Shown: piece after piece, positions 1-12,049 of the stretch
How positions within the stretch are numbered: the first letter of the stretch is position 1
How the letters are laid out: the number at the start of each line of letters is the position of its first letter
Assembly: GCF_902686445.1 (NCBI RefSeq)
Contig: NC_062219.1
Span: 109,927,160 to 109,991,159 of the forward strand
Direction: 5' to 3'
From: Sciurus carolinensis
Lineage: Eukaryota; Chordata; Mammalia; Rodentia; Sciuridae
Length of the DNA: 64,000 bases
The notes under the pieces: generated by a model
What the model saw: only the letters and a program-made list of their open reading frames with translations
The model's database searches: none
Told to the model about the DNA's origin: nothing
Made by a program: the position numbers and the translations under genes

Positions 1-895
1 TGAAGGCTTAGGTTTTATTTTGTATGTTTACTATTTAGAGGAAAAGACAGGCTTGATTAGGAGCCAGAAATCTGTCTTTGCCTCTGGAATTGGCTTTTGG
101 GAAAGTGTGTGAAACTCTACCTGCATTGAAGACCAGGTAGGGCCTTAAAGCAAATTGATCTGTACACTAGGACCCATCAATAACTCCAAGTGCAAGATTA
201 CTTATGGCACCATGATGGAATCATAAGAATGGATTGCCCCTCCTAAGTTCTAGCTCAGTGGTCCATAAGCAGGCTCTGATTTCATGGTTTAGAAAGTGAA
301 CACAAACCTTTTCAACAGCTGGAGACAGATGGTCTTTACAGAGGAACCTAAGGATTTAAGATGGCACCATCTTCTCTTAACATATCTCTGAATTATTTTC
401 AAAGTTATTAGTAATCACACTAATTGAGGAGTAAGCTCAGCTATGTGTTGGCTACTTGAGTTGGTTTTTGAAAGCATATTTAAGTCACTAGGGTAAAAGT
501 GAATTATTCTAAATTCCATGCCATTAAATTTTCTTTTTTATGAAATTGAGAAATTTGAATTGTGCATTTGGGACTACAAGGCCCTGGGAAAATAGAAGTG
601 AACAAGACAAATGGACCCTGATCTCAAGACGCTTCTGTTGTATTTGGTACTCAATAAAAGGAAGGAATCATTAGTGACCATGATGGAAGGCAGATTAGCA
701 CAGTCTTAAATGATACAGGTTGTTGAGAAAAGCTGCTACTTACTCATTAATTATGTGATCTTAGGCAAAGTAGTTATTGTCTGTAAGCCTTAGTCTTCTT
801 GTCTATCTGTCATATGGGGGCAACAATATTAACCTTAAAGACTATAAAAATAAATGAAGTACTAAACATTTTAATAATCTAGGAGAAACAATTTT
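1..895. other. RCAN2 upstream intron, left edge
   Basis: Non-coding sequence upstream of the first RCAN2 exon in the window, on the same side as the missing 5' exons, so it is presumed intron. Apart from a MIR-like stretch I see no recognisable element. No open frame here has codon use or similarity suggesting a gene. Confidence 0.6.
725..850 (+). repeat. MIR-like SINE remnant
   Basis: The order of motifs fits an old MIR: a phrase close to 'tatgtgatcttaggcaaag', then a 'cttagtcttcttgtctatc' stretch, then an A/T-rich end. It is strongly diverged, and the edges are approximate. Confidence 0.4.
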
Positions 896-2168
896 AAAAA
901 TCTTTCTTTTTCCTAAGTAGGATCCCAGTCTTGTGGGTGGACATGATGTTGATGTATTCATATATGTACAAAGGAAAGTTATGTCAGATTTATTCCACTG
1001 TCTTTCCTATTCCTATCCCCACTCCCTTCCCTTCATTCCCCCTTGTCTAATCCACTGAACTTCTCTTCTTCCCCTCCCTGACTTGTGGTGTGTTAGCATC
1101 CACATATTAGGACATTTGGCCTTTGGTTTTTGGAGGATTGACTTATTTCACTTAGCATGAGAGTTTCCAGATTTACTGGCAAATGTCATAAGGTCATTTT
1201 TCTTTATGGCTGAATAATAATTCCATTGTGTATCTAAACCACATTTTCTTTATCCATTCATCTGTTGAAGGGTACCTAGGTTGGTTTCATAGCTTAGCTA
1301 TTGTGAATTGTGCTGCTTTAAACATTGATTTAGCTGCATCACTGTAGTATGCTGATTTTAAGTCCTTTGGGTGTATACTTAGGAGTGGGACAGTTGGGTC
1401 AAATGGTGGTTTCATTTCTAGGTTTTTCAGGAATCTCCATACTGTTTTCTAAGATGGTTGTACCAATTTGCAGTCCCACCAGCAATATATGAATGAAACT
1501 TTTCCCCCCACATCTTTGCCAACATTTATTGTTACTTGTATTCTTAATAATTGCCATTCTGTTTGAAGTGAAGTAAAATCTCAGTGTAGTTTTAATTTGC
1601 ATTTCTCTAATTGCTAGAGATGTTGAGCAGTTTTTCATTTATTTTTTGACTATTCATATTTCTTCTTTTGAGAAGTTATCTATTTAGTTCCTTTGCCCAT
1701 TTTTGATTGGGTTATTCTTCTTTTGGTGTGAAGCTTTTTGAGTTCTTTGTATATCTTGGAAATTAAATATTATCTGAGGTATGGTTGGCAAAGATTTTCT
1801 CCCATTCTGTAGGCTCTTTCTTCACTCTCTTTCCTTTGCTATTAAGAAGCTTTTTAGTGTGGTACCATTCCATTTATTGATGTTTTATTTTACTTCCTGT
1901 GCTTCAGGAATCTTGTTGAGGAAGTCGGTTCCTAAGCCAACGTGTTGGAATGTTGGGCCTACATTTCCTTCCAGTAGGTGCATGGTTTCTGCTCAGATGC
2001 CTAGGTCTTTGATTACTTTGAGTTGAGTTTTATGCAGGGTGAGAGGAGTTAAATTTTATTCTACTACATATGGATTTTCAGTTACCTCAGTACCATTTGT
2101 TGAAGAGGTTATCTTTCCTCCAATGTACATTTTTGGCACATTTGTCTAGCATAAATAACTGTATTCAT
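896..2168 (-). mobile_element. L1 LINE, 3' segment (ORF2 C-terminus and 3' UTR)
   Basis: Read on the minus strand this is the end of L1 ORF2 and its 3' region. On the plus strand one reads the usual reverse-complement landmarks: the 'tcatttctaggtttttcagg' and 'ccaatttgcagtcccaccag' phrases, then a phrase about the 'ttctttgtatatcttgg' region, then the stretch near 'ttggcacatttgtctag' that corresponds to the middle of ORF2. Stops and indels are frequent, so it is not coding. It abuts an oppositely oriented piece of the same type of element at about 2168. Confidence 0.8.
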
Positions 2169-2840
2169 AGTCCTTGAAATTCTAGCCAGAGCAATTAGGC
2201 AAAAGATGAAAATTAAAGGTATATGAATAGGAAAAGAAGAGCTCAAACTATCTCTATTTGCCAATGACATGATTCTATATTTAGCAAACACAAAAAAACA
2301 CTGCCAGAAAACTTCTAGAACTCATAAATGAACTCAGCAAAGTAGCAGGATACAAAATTAACACCCATAAATCAATTGCGTTCCTATATACCAGTGATGA
2401 ATCAGCTGAAAGAGGAAAACTATCCTGTTCGCAGTAGCCTAAAAAAATACTTTGGAATCAATCTAACAAAAGAGGTGAAAGTCCTCTACAATGTAAACTA
2501 CAGAACACTAAAGAAAGAAATAGAGGAAGACCTTAGAGATGGAAAGACTTCCCAGCTATTTGGACAGGAAGAATTAATAATGGCAAAATGGCCTTGCTAC
2601 AAAAAGTACTATATGGATTTAATGCAATTCCTATTAAAATTCCAATGATGTTCTTCATGTAAATAGGAAAAACAGTCATGAAATTCATTGGAAAAATTAG
2701 AGACATAGAATTGCCAGCAATCCTTAGCAAGAAAAGCAAAGCAGGAAGCCTCACAATACCAGACCTTAATTATACTACAAAGCTATAGTAACAAAAACAG
2801 CATGGTATTAGCACCAAAACAGGCATAAAGACCAATGGAG
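2169..2840 (+). mobile_element. L1 LINE, inverted 5' segment (reverse transcriptase region)
   Basis: In the plus frame this reads as the reverse transcriptase part of L1 ORF2, with ARAIRQKMKIKG followed by EELKLSLFANDMILYL. The catalytic F-A-D-D box reads FAND, and an in-frame stop lies just before it, so it is dead. It ends at 'aagaccaatgga', close in L1 coordinates to where the neighbouring minus-strand segment begins. The two pieces therefore look like one L1 insertion on the minus strand whose 5' part was inverted. Confidence 0.8.
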
Positions 2841-3827
2841 TTGAAAGTCTTTATCATAAAGAAATGAAAAATGTTTAGAAAATAGATGTGTTTAACCTAG
2901 TTTAAACATTACACAGGTATTAAAACATCACATGGCACATCATATGTGTAACTTTTATGTTTTTAATGTATCAATTTTATAAGAAATTTAATTTAAAAAT
3001 AACACTTACCTTTTTATCTATGAATAAATAAAGATGATGCTTTATAGTGACTTTGGAATAATACCTGGCATGGTAATTACTCAATATGTGATATCTCTGA
3101 TTATGAATAAATTGGAATCACTAATAAGAATAAACAGAATTATAACAAAAGAAAAAAAATGGCTGGCTCGGTTCTTCCCTCAAGTTCCTTTTGGAGCACA
3201 AAGAAGACCATCTTTTTCATGCTAATTGAAACTGTTTGAAAGTCTTCATATCACTGCACGGTCTCTCCCTCTCAGACTAAATCACTCAGATCTCCCTTTC
3301 CACTTATTTTAGGGCCTTGCCTTCTTTCTGAACCACCAGCAGCTTCTTACCCTTTGAATACTTTTTAAAAAGTAGATCAAAACCTACAGCTGCTTCTGCC
3401 TCACTTGGGGAACTGGTTTTAAACATACATTCTTGTTTGGGAGCTCCAGGAATCTGGGTTTCCAATAGCAAAACCAACAGATTTTCATGCACAGACTAAC
3501 TGTGGATATAGCTTGAGACGAGATTCTGCTTTTGAGAAACAGCCTTGCAAACCTGGGCCTATAAAATAAAGGCAGTTGCTATATACTGGACAGATGTCAA
3601 GGGCTGGTATTAGCCAGCACATACCTGTTAAAACATGGAACTAACTCCCTGCTTCCATTCCTAAATAACTACATCCTGGAGCCCATGAATGCCCCACATC
3701 CCCTCCTCTCCCTCTTCCAAACCCCAGTGTGCTAATGGCTGCTCTGGAACTGTAGGCACTGATATTTTTAACACCACCTTTGGAAAAGATTGTAGGAAAA
3801 AAAGATGACAGTTTCGCTCCTGGGTTT

Positions 3828-3830
<3 letters not shown>
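2841..3830. other. Intron, no recognised element
   Basis: A/T-rich sequence without a gene or a repeat I can name. Short open frames near 3304-3492 on the minus strand and 3034-3225 on the plus strand have no splice context or protein resemblance that I recognise. Confidence 0.5.

Positions 3831-3866
<36 letters not shown>
3831..3866. repeat. (AC)18 microsatellite
   Basis: Eighteen uninterrupted AC units, followed after a short spacer by further TG/CA-rich sequence. Confidence 0.98.
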
Positions 3867-3868
<2 letters not shown>

Positions 3869-5120
3869 TATGCACATGTGTGTGGACCCACACATCCCCC
3901 AGAGACATCTACAGCTTGCTAGCCTAGCCCCCCAGCATCTTTTACTGAAGAGAATGAACAGGATGGCAAAGGCTGCCAATCCCCAGGTTATGATAAATTA
4001 ACTTCTCTGCCTATTATTTCCATAAGAAGTTACAGCATCTTGGCAGTAGAATTAATTCTCCAAGGCTCCTTTGGAACCAGTGGAATCCCATTTTAAATAC
4101 AACTATGCAGGGATCTCTCACCTCTTTATAACACATTTACCAAATGCCTGAGGATCGCTGCTATTTGTTCTTCAGGATTTAATTCACCTTGCTTTGTGTG
4201 CTTTTTTTTTTTTTTTTTCCAATCATATTCATCTAAACCTGGAGTTTTCACTCTGTTCTTCTATGTCTTCAGCAAAAGCCCTTTTAACCATTAAAGGTTC
4301 TTCTGGTGTGCCAATTTATTTTTGTCTAAAAAGAGTAAAGTGTTTCTAATGTTTCCTGCTCCCTTTTTAAAAAATTATTTTCAGAGGGATGGTACTTAAG
4401 GGATCCTATGCCTTTAAATGCTCCCTTGAATGGCATTGTTCTGACTTCTCCAATTTAGAATGATTAATTAGCTCACCTTTACTGCCAAGTCCTGGCTATT
4501 ACAGCACTGCCCAGTGCTCTTCTGGCCTAGAGTTTCATCTTCCCTGGAACTGCCCTTGATCTTTCAAGGCCTTGTGTGGGGTAAGGAGCATTTCACTGGA
4601 AGTACTAAGGCATGGTTTCTGCTCCTACTTCTATTAAGCAGCCGTATGATCTCCACCAAGACTCTGAATCATTCTGTGCCATAATTTCTTCATTTATAAG
4701 GATGAGAATATCAGCCACTAGTGTATGCAGAGTGCTTGTTATGTCCCAAGTGCTCACTCATCAATGTACATGACCCATCTCATTCAGCAAGCCTTTTGGA
4801 GCTCTTACTAGTCTTCAGACACATTTGGAACATACATCATTCTCACAGCAACCCTGTGAAGGAGCTGTTCTTATAGTTCCCATTTTACAGATGAGAAGAC
4901 TGAGTGTTTCAAAAGCAAAGTCATTGAGCAGGATTTTCCTATGTTAAGGGGCAGAGCAAAACATTGAACCCAGTATGATATGATAACCAAGCCAATGTTT
5001 ATAATCACATATATACTACCATGTCCCTGATCCACTTGGTCTTAGAGGACAAGCAGACTTTAGGCAAGGAGCGGGGAGTGCAGAAGAGTTTGATCAAAGT
5101 TCTGCAGGCAGAAAAGTACA
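3867..5120. other. Intron with MIR/L2-like remnant
   Basis: Mostly featureless. About 4640-4930 holds phrases typical of MIR or L2 remnants, such as 'cattttacagatgagaagac' preceded by 'cacagcaaccctgtgaagg'. There is a T18 run at about 4202-4219. No gene is seen. Confidence 0.45.
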
Positions 5121-5330
5121 GAGCACTGCTTCTCAACAGGGGACGATCCCCCTCTTCAGGAGACAGCAATGTCTAAAGACAGTTTTTGTTGCACAATTGG
5201 GGGTGCTACTTGTATTTAGAGGATGGAGGTTGGGGCCAGCACCAAACATCCAACAGTTCAAAACCCCCAGCCCCATCCAGCAAAGAATTACAAGTCTCCA
5301 AATGTCAATAGCACCAAGGTTGAAACACGG
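5121..5330 (+). mobile_element. Old DNA transposon fragment (hAT-type MER element)
   Basis: The sequence follows a familiar mammalian MER element: 'gcttctcaacaggggacga', 'gcaatgtctaaagaca', 'caattgggggtgctac', ending in 'caaatgtcaatagcaccaag'. The short non-autonomous form fits a hAT/Charlie-derived MITE. I cannot fix the exact subfamily by eye. Its open frames on both strands are shadows of the repeat. Confidence 0.45.
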
Positions 5331-5628
5331 CTTTCTAGAGCAGGACATACTGTTTGTGTATCTCCAAAGGAGACAACTGGCAGTCTTTTGGTGTTGTCTA
5401 GTTGCTAAAGAACCCACATATGTCTCACACATGTCCACTGGGTAAGAAAGAATTCAAACTCTAAGGATGTGGGGTATAGTGAGATTCAATAGCTCTCCTT
5501 GCCATCAAGCAAGACCTTGGTTTTTATTAATCAAAACTAGTTGAGTGAAAAGGTTTTCCAGCTGTGTGATTTCTCACAAGAAAACTTAGCAGCTAACTAG
5601 AGGAAAAACATACAAATTCCTGGCTGCA

Positions 5629-5829
5629 GCCGGGAGTAGTGGGGCATGCCTGTAATCCCAGCAGCTCAGGAGGCTGAGGCAGGAGGATCTCAAATTCAAA
5701 GCCAGCCTCAGAAAAAATGAGGCACTAAGCAACTCAGTGAGACCCTGTCTCTAAATAAAATACAAAATAGGGCTGGGGATGTGACTCAGTGGCCGAGTAC
5801 CCCTGAGTTCAATCCCTGGTATTACCTCA

Positions 5830-5860
<31 letters not shown>
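5629..5860 (+). mobile_element. B1-dID dimeric SINE
   Basis: The left half is B1-like ('gcctgtaatcccagcagctc', 'aggctgaggcaggagga'). The right half is ID-like ('ggctggggatgtgactcagt', 'gagttcaatccctggt'). A long poly-A tail occupies about 5831-5860. It is flanked by imperfect 12-bp target-site duplications (5617-5628 and 5861-5872, 10 of 12 matching), and the right flank continues as a MER5A-like element, so the SINE appears to have landed inside that element. Confidence 0.88.
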
Positions 5861-5864
<4 letters not shown>

Positions 5865-5990
5865 AGGCTGCACATTAGCATCATCTAGGAAGCTTTGAAA
5901 AATACCATTGTTCAGGTGTCAACTCCAAAGATTCTGATTAGCTTGGTCTGGTGAGCCTTGGTGGTTCCAGTTTGACAGTCACTGACTTTG
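5861..5990 (+). mobile_element. MER5A-like DNA transposon fragment
   Basis: Contains 'ggctgcacattagcatcatc' and a degraded 'gattctgatt' core, typical of MER5A. It is interrupted on its left by the B1-dID SINE. Confidence 0.5.
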
Positions 5991-7028
5991 GGCAGTTGAG
6001 TAGAATTTAGATCAAATAGTAGCTTTAGAGATGAGTTGAACATTAAAAACTAGCCATTCAGCATAGGGGACTTTAAAATGCTTCTAGTAGCCTTCAGGAG
6101 ATTAATTACCCGAACCTAATCATGAGGGAACAACAGACAAACACAAATTGAGGCATTTGTCTCAAGTTTTATGGGTATTTCTACAAAATATTTGACCTGT
6201 ATAGCTCAAAAAATGTCAAAGTCAAAGACTCAGGACTATGCCAGACTAAAGGAGACTAAAGAAACATCAAGACTGAATTGGGTACATGATGTGGGGTTTT
6301 CTTTTGCTATAAAGGATGCTAATAGGATAATTAGCAAAAACTAAATGTGTTTGTAAATTACAGTAGTCTATCACTGTTAATTTCCTGATTTTGATTACCG
6401 TACAGTGGTTATGTTCTTTGGCCTTATAAATACAGCATATCTGCACCTGTTCTCCAATGAGTTTTAAACAAGTATGTGTGAGAGAAAGAGTCTGGGGTCT
6501 GTAATGGAGAAGGTTGAATGGTAAAGCCATATAAGATGTTAGTACTTGGGAAATCTGGGTGAAGGTTATATAGGAATTCCTGTATTATTCTTTTTATGCA
6601 ACTTCTCTGTAAATCTTGAAATTATCCCAAACTACAAAATTAAATTTTTCAAAGGGTGATAGGATTCCTATCTCTAGAGTTGAGACTAAGATACATTTTC
6701 TCTTTTGTGGATGACTTAGGTGACATCTCTTGTGCAAAGAGGGAATGAATAGAAATGAACAAGAGATGGCCCGAAGGTTACTTGTGTTTGATTTTTACAC
6801 TCAGGGAAATCCAGCTGTGACTTCTAAGCTAAGAGGTCCTCCTAAATGGGTTTTCCTGGTAGAACTCAGTAGCCTCTTCAGGCAGCATCTTTGAACACCT
6901 CATGTTCAATCAAGTTCATCTGAGTCAGCACTTCTGGTCACTTCCAGTCTGCCGTTTTTAGCACTGTCATGGAGAATACAGTCCTTTTCTTTTTAAATCT
7001 TTTACCATAAAGTGGGGTGAGGGAGAAG
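5991..7028. other. Intron, no recognised element
   Basis: I see no gene, clear repeat or regulatory site. The sequence is A/T-rich and diverged. Confidence 0.45.
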
Positions 7029-7257
7029 AAAGGAAGGAAGGAAGGAAGGAAGGAAGGAAGGAAGGAAGGAAGGAAGGAAGGAAGGGAGGGAGGGAGGGAG
7101 GGAGGGAGGAAGGAAGGAAGGAAGGAAGGAAGGAAGGAAGGAAGGAAGGAAGAAGGGAGGGAGGGAGGGAGGAAGGGAGAGAGGAAGGAAGGGAGAGAGG
7201 GAGGAAGAGGGAGGGGAGGAGGGAGGGAGGGAGGGAAGGGAAGAAGGAAGGAAGGAA
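7029..7257. repeat. GGAA/GGGA purine tract
   Basis: About 230 bp of almost pure purine on the plus strand, alternating blocks of GGAA and GGGA repeats. The Lys/Glu/Gly/Arg-rich and Leu/Pro/Ser/Phe-rich open frames across it on both strands are produced by the repeat and are not genes. Confidence 0.98.
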
Positions 7258-10200
7258 GGTGGGTAGGTTGGGTGAGTCAACTGAATATAACCCTCCAGTG
7301 CATTTCCCTTCTCTACCCACTCCCTCTGGCCAATATAAAAAAGATATTTAGGGGGAGAAGAGGGTGCAGGGACTATTCCTCGTTTGTAGACAAAAAAAAA
7401 ATGTAGAAAAATTAAAAGTTATTTTCTAGGAAGAAAGTGAAAAAAGTTAAGTGGGTATTCATGGCCACAAAAGTTCTTTGTCTACTTTGGAGAAAGTAAT
7501 ATATTTTTATTGCTTTCTGTAATCCATGGATGGGGCGTCCACACCCTGATTTGCCCCAGACAGTCCTGGTGGGCACCTGTCCTTCAGGCATAATTATCAA
7601 CACTTTACACTCCAACTGCCCAAGTTTGAATATTAACCCATAGGCATCTATCTTTAAGGAAAACCATGTCTCCTCCATCAGGAGCCTAATTAATGCCAAA
7701 CATGGTATTTTACTCAGATCATTGGGCTTCATAAGACAACAGTTGGCCAGAATTGGGTCAATGACCATGTGGAAATTTGCATCCATCTGAGATAGAACAG
7801 AGATTGGATGTGTGAATAGAAAGCAAACATGTTCCACAAATGAAACAATAAAAGGCTTAAGAACAGGGAGTCAATTGGAAGAGAGCAGTTTTGCTGACCT
7901 TTCCTTTTTTCCTCAACCACTGTGCTAAATTACTTTTTCTTTTTCTGATAGAACAAAGCTGTGTTTCCCCCTTGTCCTTACAAGCAGAGCCCTCATACGC
8001 AGCCTGCATCTGTGTTCCATTTTCACAAAAGAGCTGATAGTACTGACAGGATCTGCTAAGAACTTAATGAAACTCACATCCCGCTTCAGAGGAAGGTAAC
8101 CCAGGTAGGAAGATGCCACAGGCCACCTCAGCAGCTTTCAACCAACTCTATCCTGGTCCAGCTTGCAAAATGGCACCCCCACCCGCTGCTCTGTTAACTC
8201 ATCTGGGTGAGATCAATTTTAGCTGCTGTAAGCCAAAGGGATGATTGAATGCAGTTCAGAGAGTTTCCAATGCAATTGCAACTCCCATGCTCGAACACTG
8301 AAAAACTGCTGCTTAAATTCCTAATTTATGAGTGTAGGATGGCTCCTTTCAAACACAGACAGGCTTTTGTACTTAAAGTGTTCCCCAAAGTAGCAATCTG
8401 TGGGAAACACCATGTATAGCTCATAAGATCGGAGACAAGATCCATTTGATGGTGACTAGATCTGAGTTTAAAGGCATTCCTCCAGTTGCAGCTGAAGTGG
8501 GGAGATTGACAGTTCTTGTAGCTGCCTCTTGTGATGAAGGAACATGTACATCCCAGAGTCACAGGCACTCTGGCTGTCCCCACCTGACGTCCTCCTGGAT
8601 ACAGGTGCTGCTTCTCCTGTTGGGGGCTTGCCTCTCCTCATGCATTATATTTGTAGCTAAATATACTCAATAATCAGCACTACTGATGTTCATAACTGTT
8701 ACAAGGGGTATAGAATCAAACCTTGACCCCACTTTTTTCCCCCCTCTCATTCTTCATTTGGGAAAAGAAACAGGTTCACTGAAGTGGTTATGGCCTCAGA
8801 GTGGTGATTCCACTTGTGGAACATCTTCTATATTGTAGGCAAATTTTAGTCCTTGCTGGCTATTCTGTAGGTGTCCTTTGCATGGGTGGAGCATGGGAAC
8901 TAACCAGGCTCCAAGAGACAGTGGCCAAGAGCCTGTCTGCGTCTCAATAGCTGAGAATCCAAGTGAAGGTCCCAGTTTAGTGGCCATCCCAACAAGCACT
9001 TTGTCATCACAGGCCTCTGACATTCAAGTAACTTTTCTTTCTTAAGAATAACAAACAAGGCAATGTTCATGCCCAGCTAACAAGAAAAGTATTTGTGATG
9101 TTTACTGACAAGCTGCTAAAAGAGCTTGTACATCTGAGTGACTTCAAGGAGGTCTCTGTGAGAAGATGCAGAAACAAGTCCAATCATGGCAAACCTGACT
9201 GCTGTCTTGCATTGTGAGTGCATCCTCATGAGCTTTAGAGGGACACAGAGGCGCCCACTTCATCCCACAGGCTCAGGATTCAAAAGCAGTAATGTCCTTT
9301 GAAACTGTAACCTTAGCCACTTCCAGCCTTTCTCTTAGTACCACTTCAGTCAATTCAGTCCAACCCCAAATGGATGTCAACACTGTCAAAGCACTGAGAT
9401 GTGACTGTTGGGAGGGAAGGTGGCCTGGTTAAAATTTAGCCAACTGAACATTCACTATTGTTTCCTTGGCTTCTAGCCCCCCGTCATCCCTTTCCCTCCC
9501 TCCTGGTTGTGGTAGGGGGTCATGTTTCCACCTGCTCCCCTCTGCAAAGGCCATGAGGTTGTCCCCTTTCTACCTTGTCTTGGCCCCAAGTTGTCCTTGG
9601 GTCTCTTGCTTTCTTGGGCTGCATCTGTGCTTCTCTTGGAAGAACTGAGGAAGTCCTTTGTGACACTCTAAAACTTTGGGAATGTCCACAGAGGCTATCG
9701 TGGGGTCTGTCTGCCTGGACGGCCACATAACCATGTCCACTCTACTGTTCCTATACAAAAGGAATGTGGGAGGGGTTTCCGAAGCTGGCTGCTTTCCCAG
9801 TCACCATCCCCTTCAGGAAGTGAGGCACAAGGACTATCTCAGATTTCTCAACTCACTTGGATTCCAGAATCCTACCTGTCCCCCACACTTTGGAGGTTTT
9901 GACCAAGATTGTGGTGGGATGCAAAGTCCATATTCAGAGACCCACATCAGCATATTAACATTATTGCTCCCCTTTCCAAATCTCTCTCTCTCTAATCCAT
10001 GGTCTAGAGCACTTTCATCCTCTCTTTAATGGGGACAACTGACTTTGCAAATATACTTCCAAATATTGCATACGGACTGCTGAACCTCAGTTTTAGGATT
10101 CAGAAGCCAAGAATATGCCCCTTTTGTTTCCTGCCTCCACAATCAAAAATGTAGATGACCCACATTTAGCTCTCTGGATAATGGAGTTCCATAAAAGGCA

Positions 10201-11785
10201 CCATCAGTTGATACATCCCTCTGCAAATGCTATCCATGTTCTAAAAACAGAAGTTCCCCAGCAAACATTCTGACTTTATCAAAGGTTTGCAGGCTGAACA
10301 CCTTCTTGTCTGAACAGCTCTGTTTTCATCTTTCTTCACAAGCTGGAAGGCAGCTAAAATGATGCTGGAAAGTACATGCTAAAATAATCAGTCCCCATTT
10401 TTCTTGCTGCATAATCCACAATAAATCTCAACATTCTACCTCATTAAACCAAAAATCTCACCATCTTTACCAGTATTTTATCCTTTCACAGAGCCAACTA
10501 CAGACCAACTTTGCCCTAAGAACCAGATGCTGGGATCAGGCTTGTTTACAAAAGAAACACAAAATTACGACTTTATTTTTCCTTCACCACATTCTTAAAA
10601 TGTGGTGATCATCCAAAGAGGAGATGATCATGATTAGCCCAAAAGTCACCTTTCCTTTTAGAGAAAATGCCCATGTCACAGCTGGACACACCCATTCACT
10701 TAAGTTGATATTGATTACATCTCTTCTGCACTAAGAAAATGTCTTAATGGTCCTGAGATATTTATGATCCCATTTACATCTTTCCATGCATATAATCTAA
10801 GCATTTGTTAAATGCTGCACAGGATTTTTTCCTCATGCAATCAAAGAGCTATGATAGTAACTTCCAGTTATTCTATCTAGAATGAAAAGATTAACTTTAG
10901 CAAAGGAAAAATCACTTAGCTCCTTAGCTCTTATTTTCTTTATCTGAAAAGTGGTAATAGTATTGCTTCTCCTGCACACCTCAGAAGGTTGTGAACATCA
11001 ATATAAAATCAATATAAAAGGTAGATAGCATATGTAAAAGCAATATATAAACCCTGAAATGCTACACAGATACCCTGATGTTAATGCTATCAACATCATT
11101 GGTAACATTCCCAAAATATGTTTTCATGGATGAAATAAAGAGAGTAGATTTCCAAGATAAAAGGTGATGGCCCCAATTGCTTCCTTGGCCAAAAAAACCA
11201 GCATAACATTGGTATCATCAGGAAGGGTGCCGAGAAAAACATGTACCTACTTCTAACATTTTGGAACACCAGTTCCCAAAGTAAATAATCATTCAGCCGT
11301 GGTTGCCATTCCTTAGAAAAACACAGCCAAGGCCTGTGGAGGCAGAGGGCAGGATAGCTTTCGTCCATCTTTCCCATAGCACCTGGCACCTGTGCCCTTT
11401 TGGATATCCTGCACAGATGTGGATGTGGCCCCATAAACAAGCAGGACACCAACAGTACAGTAGCGTTGTGGGAACCGAATGACATAATAGAGGAAAACAA
11501 GCCTGCATAATTCTAATTTTAACATTAAATTGGAACTAAATGATGAGTTCCCTTCCTTAGAATTGATGGATGATTTCTTTTAAAAAAAAAATCTTTTTTT
11601 CGGTTGATGATTAGGTTTCTTTCTTTCCAGTTTCTTTCTTTCTTTCCTTGGTTTACCTGGTTTCTTCAGTGCCCTGTGAACTCACTGTTAGTTTGAACCA
11701 CAAGGAATTACTAGTATTTGATGGGTTTTGACCTTCATAAAATGTAATTTCATACAGTTCAACCTAATATAATCTAGACAAGTCC
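7258..11785. other. Intron, apparently unique sequence
   Basis: About 4.5 kb without a recognisable gene or strong repeat. A weak MIR-like patch lies at about 10920-11090 ('ttattttctttatctgaaaa', 'ataaaatca'). The open frames here (for example 7412-7837 and 11096-11500 on the minus strand, 9676-10029 on the plus strand) have no recognisable domains and no supporting splice sites. Confidence 0.45.
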
Positions 11786-12013
11786 CTGGCGGCAGACTTC
11801 TGGCTCAAAATAGCAGACTTAGAAAGTGTTGAAATTGTCTCTCTACCGAAATCTCTCTGAAATGACAGGAACAAATATAAGAAGCAATCCATAGCGTTGG
11901 AAGTAGGAGAAAGTGACAGGAGCAGATCAGAATGCTTTTGGAAGGCAGCAGTTACCAGGTGCTCTAGGGGCAGGAGCAGGAACAGGACATTGCAGGGCTA
12001 CTGTTATCTCAGG

Positions 12014-12049
<36 letters not shown>

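Noticed and set aside
2376..2648. 90-codon plus-strand open frame
   Set aside because: It is L1 ORF2 sequence within a dead element.
6967..7406. Overlapping long open frames on both strands rich in Lys/Glu/Gly or Leu/Pro/Ser
   Set aside because: They are produced entirely by the GGAA/GGGA repeat.
11096..11500. 134-codon minus-strand open frame
   Set aside because: No domain, no promoter or splice evidence, and two other frames overlap it on the same strand.
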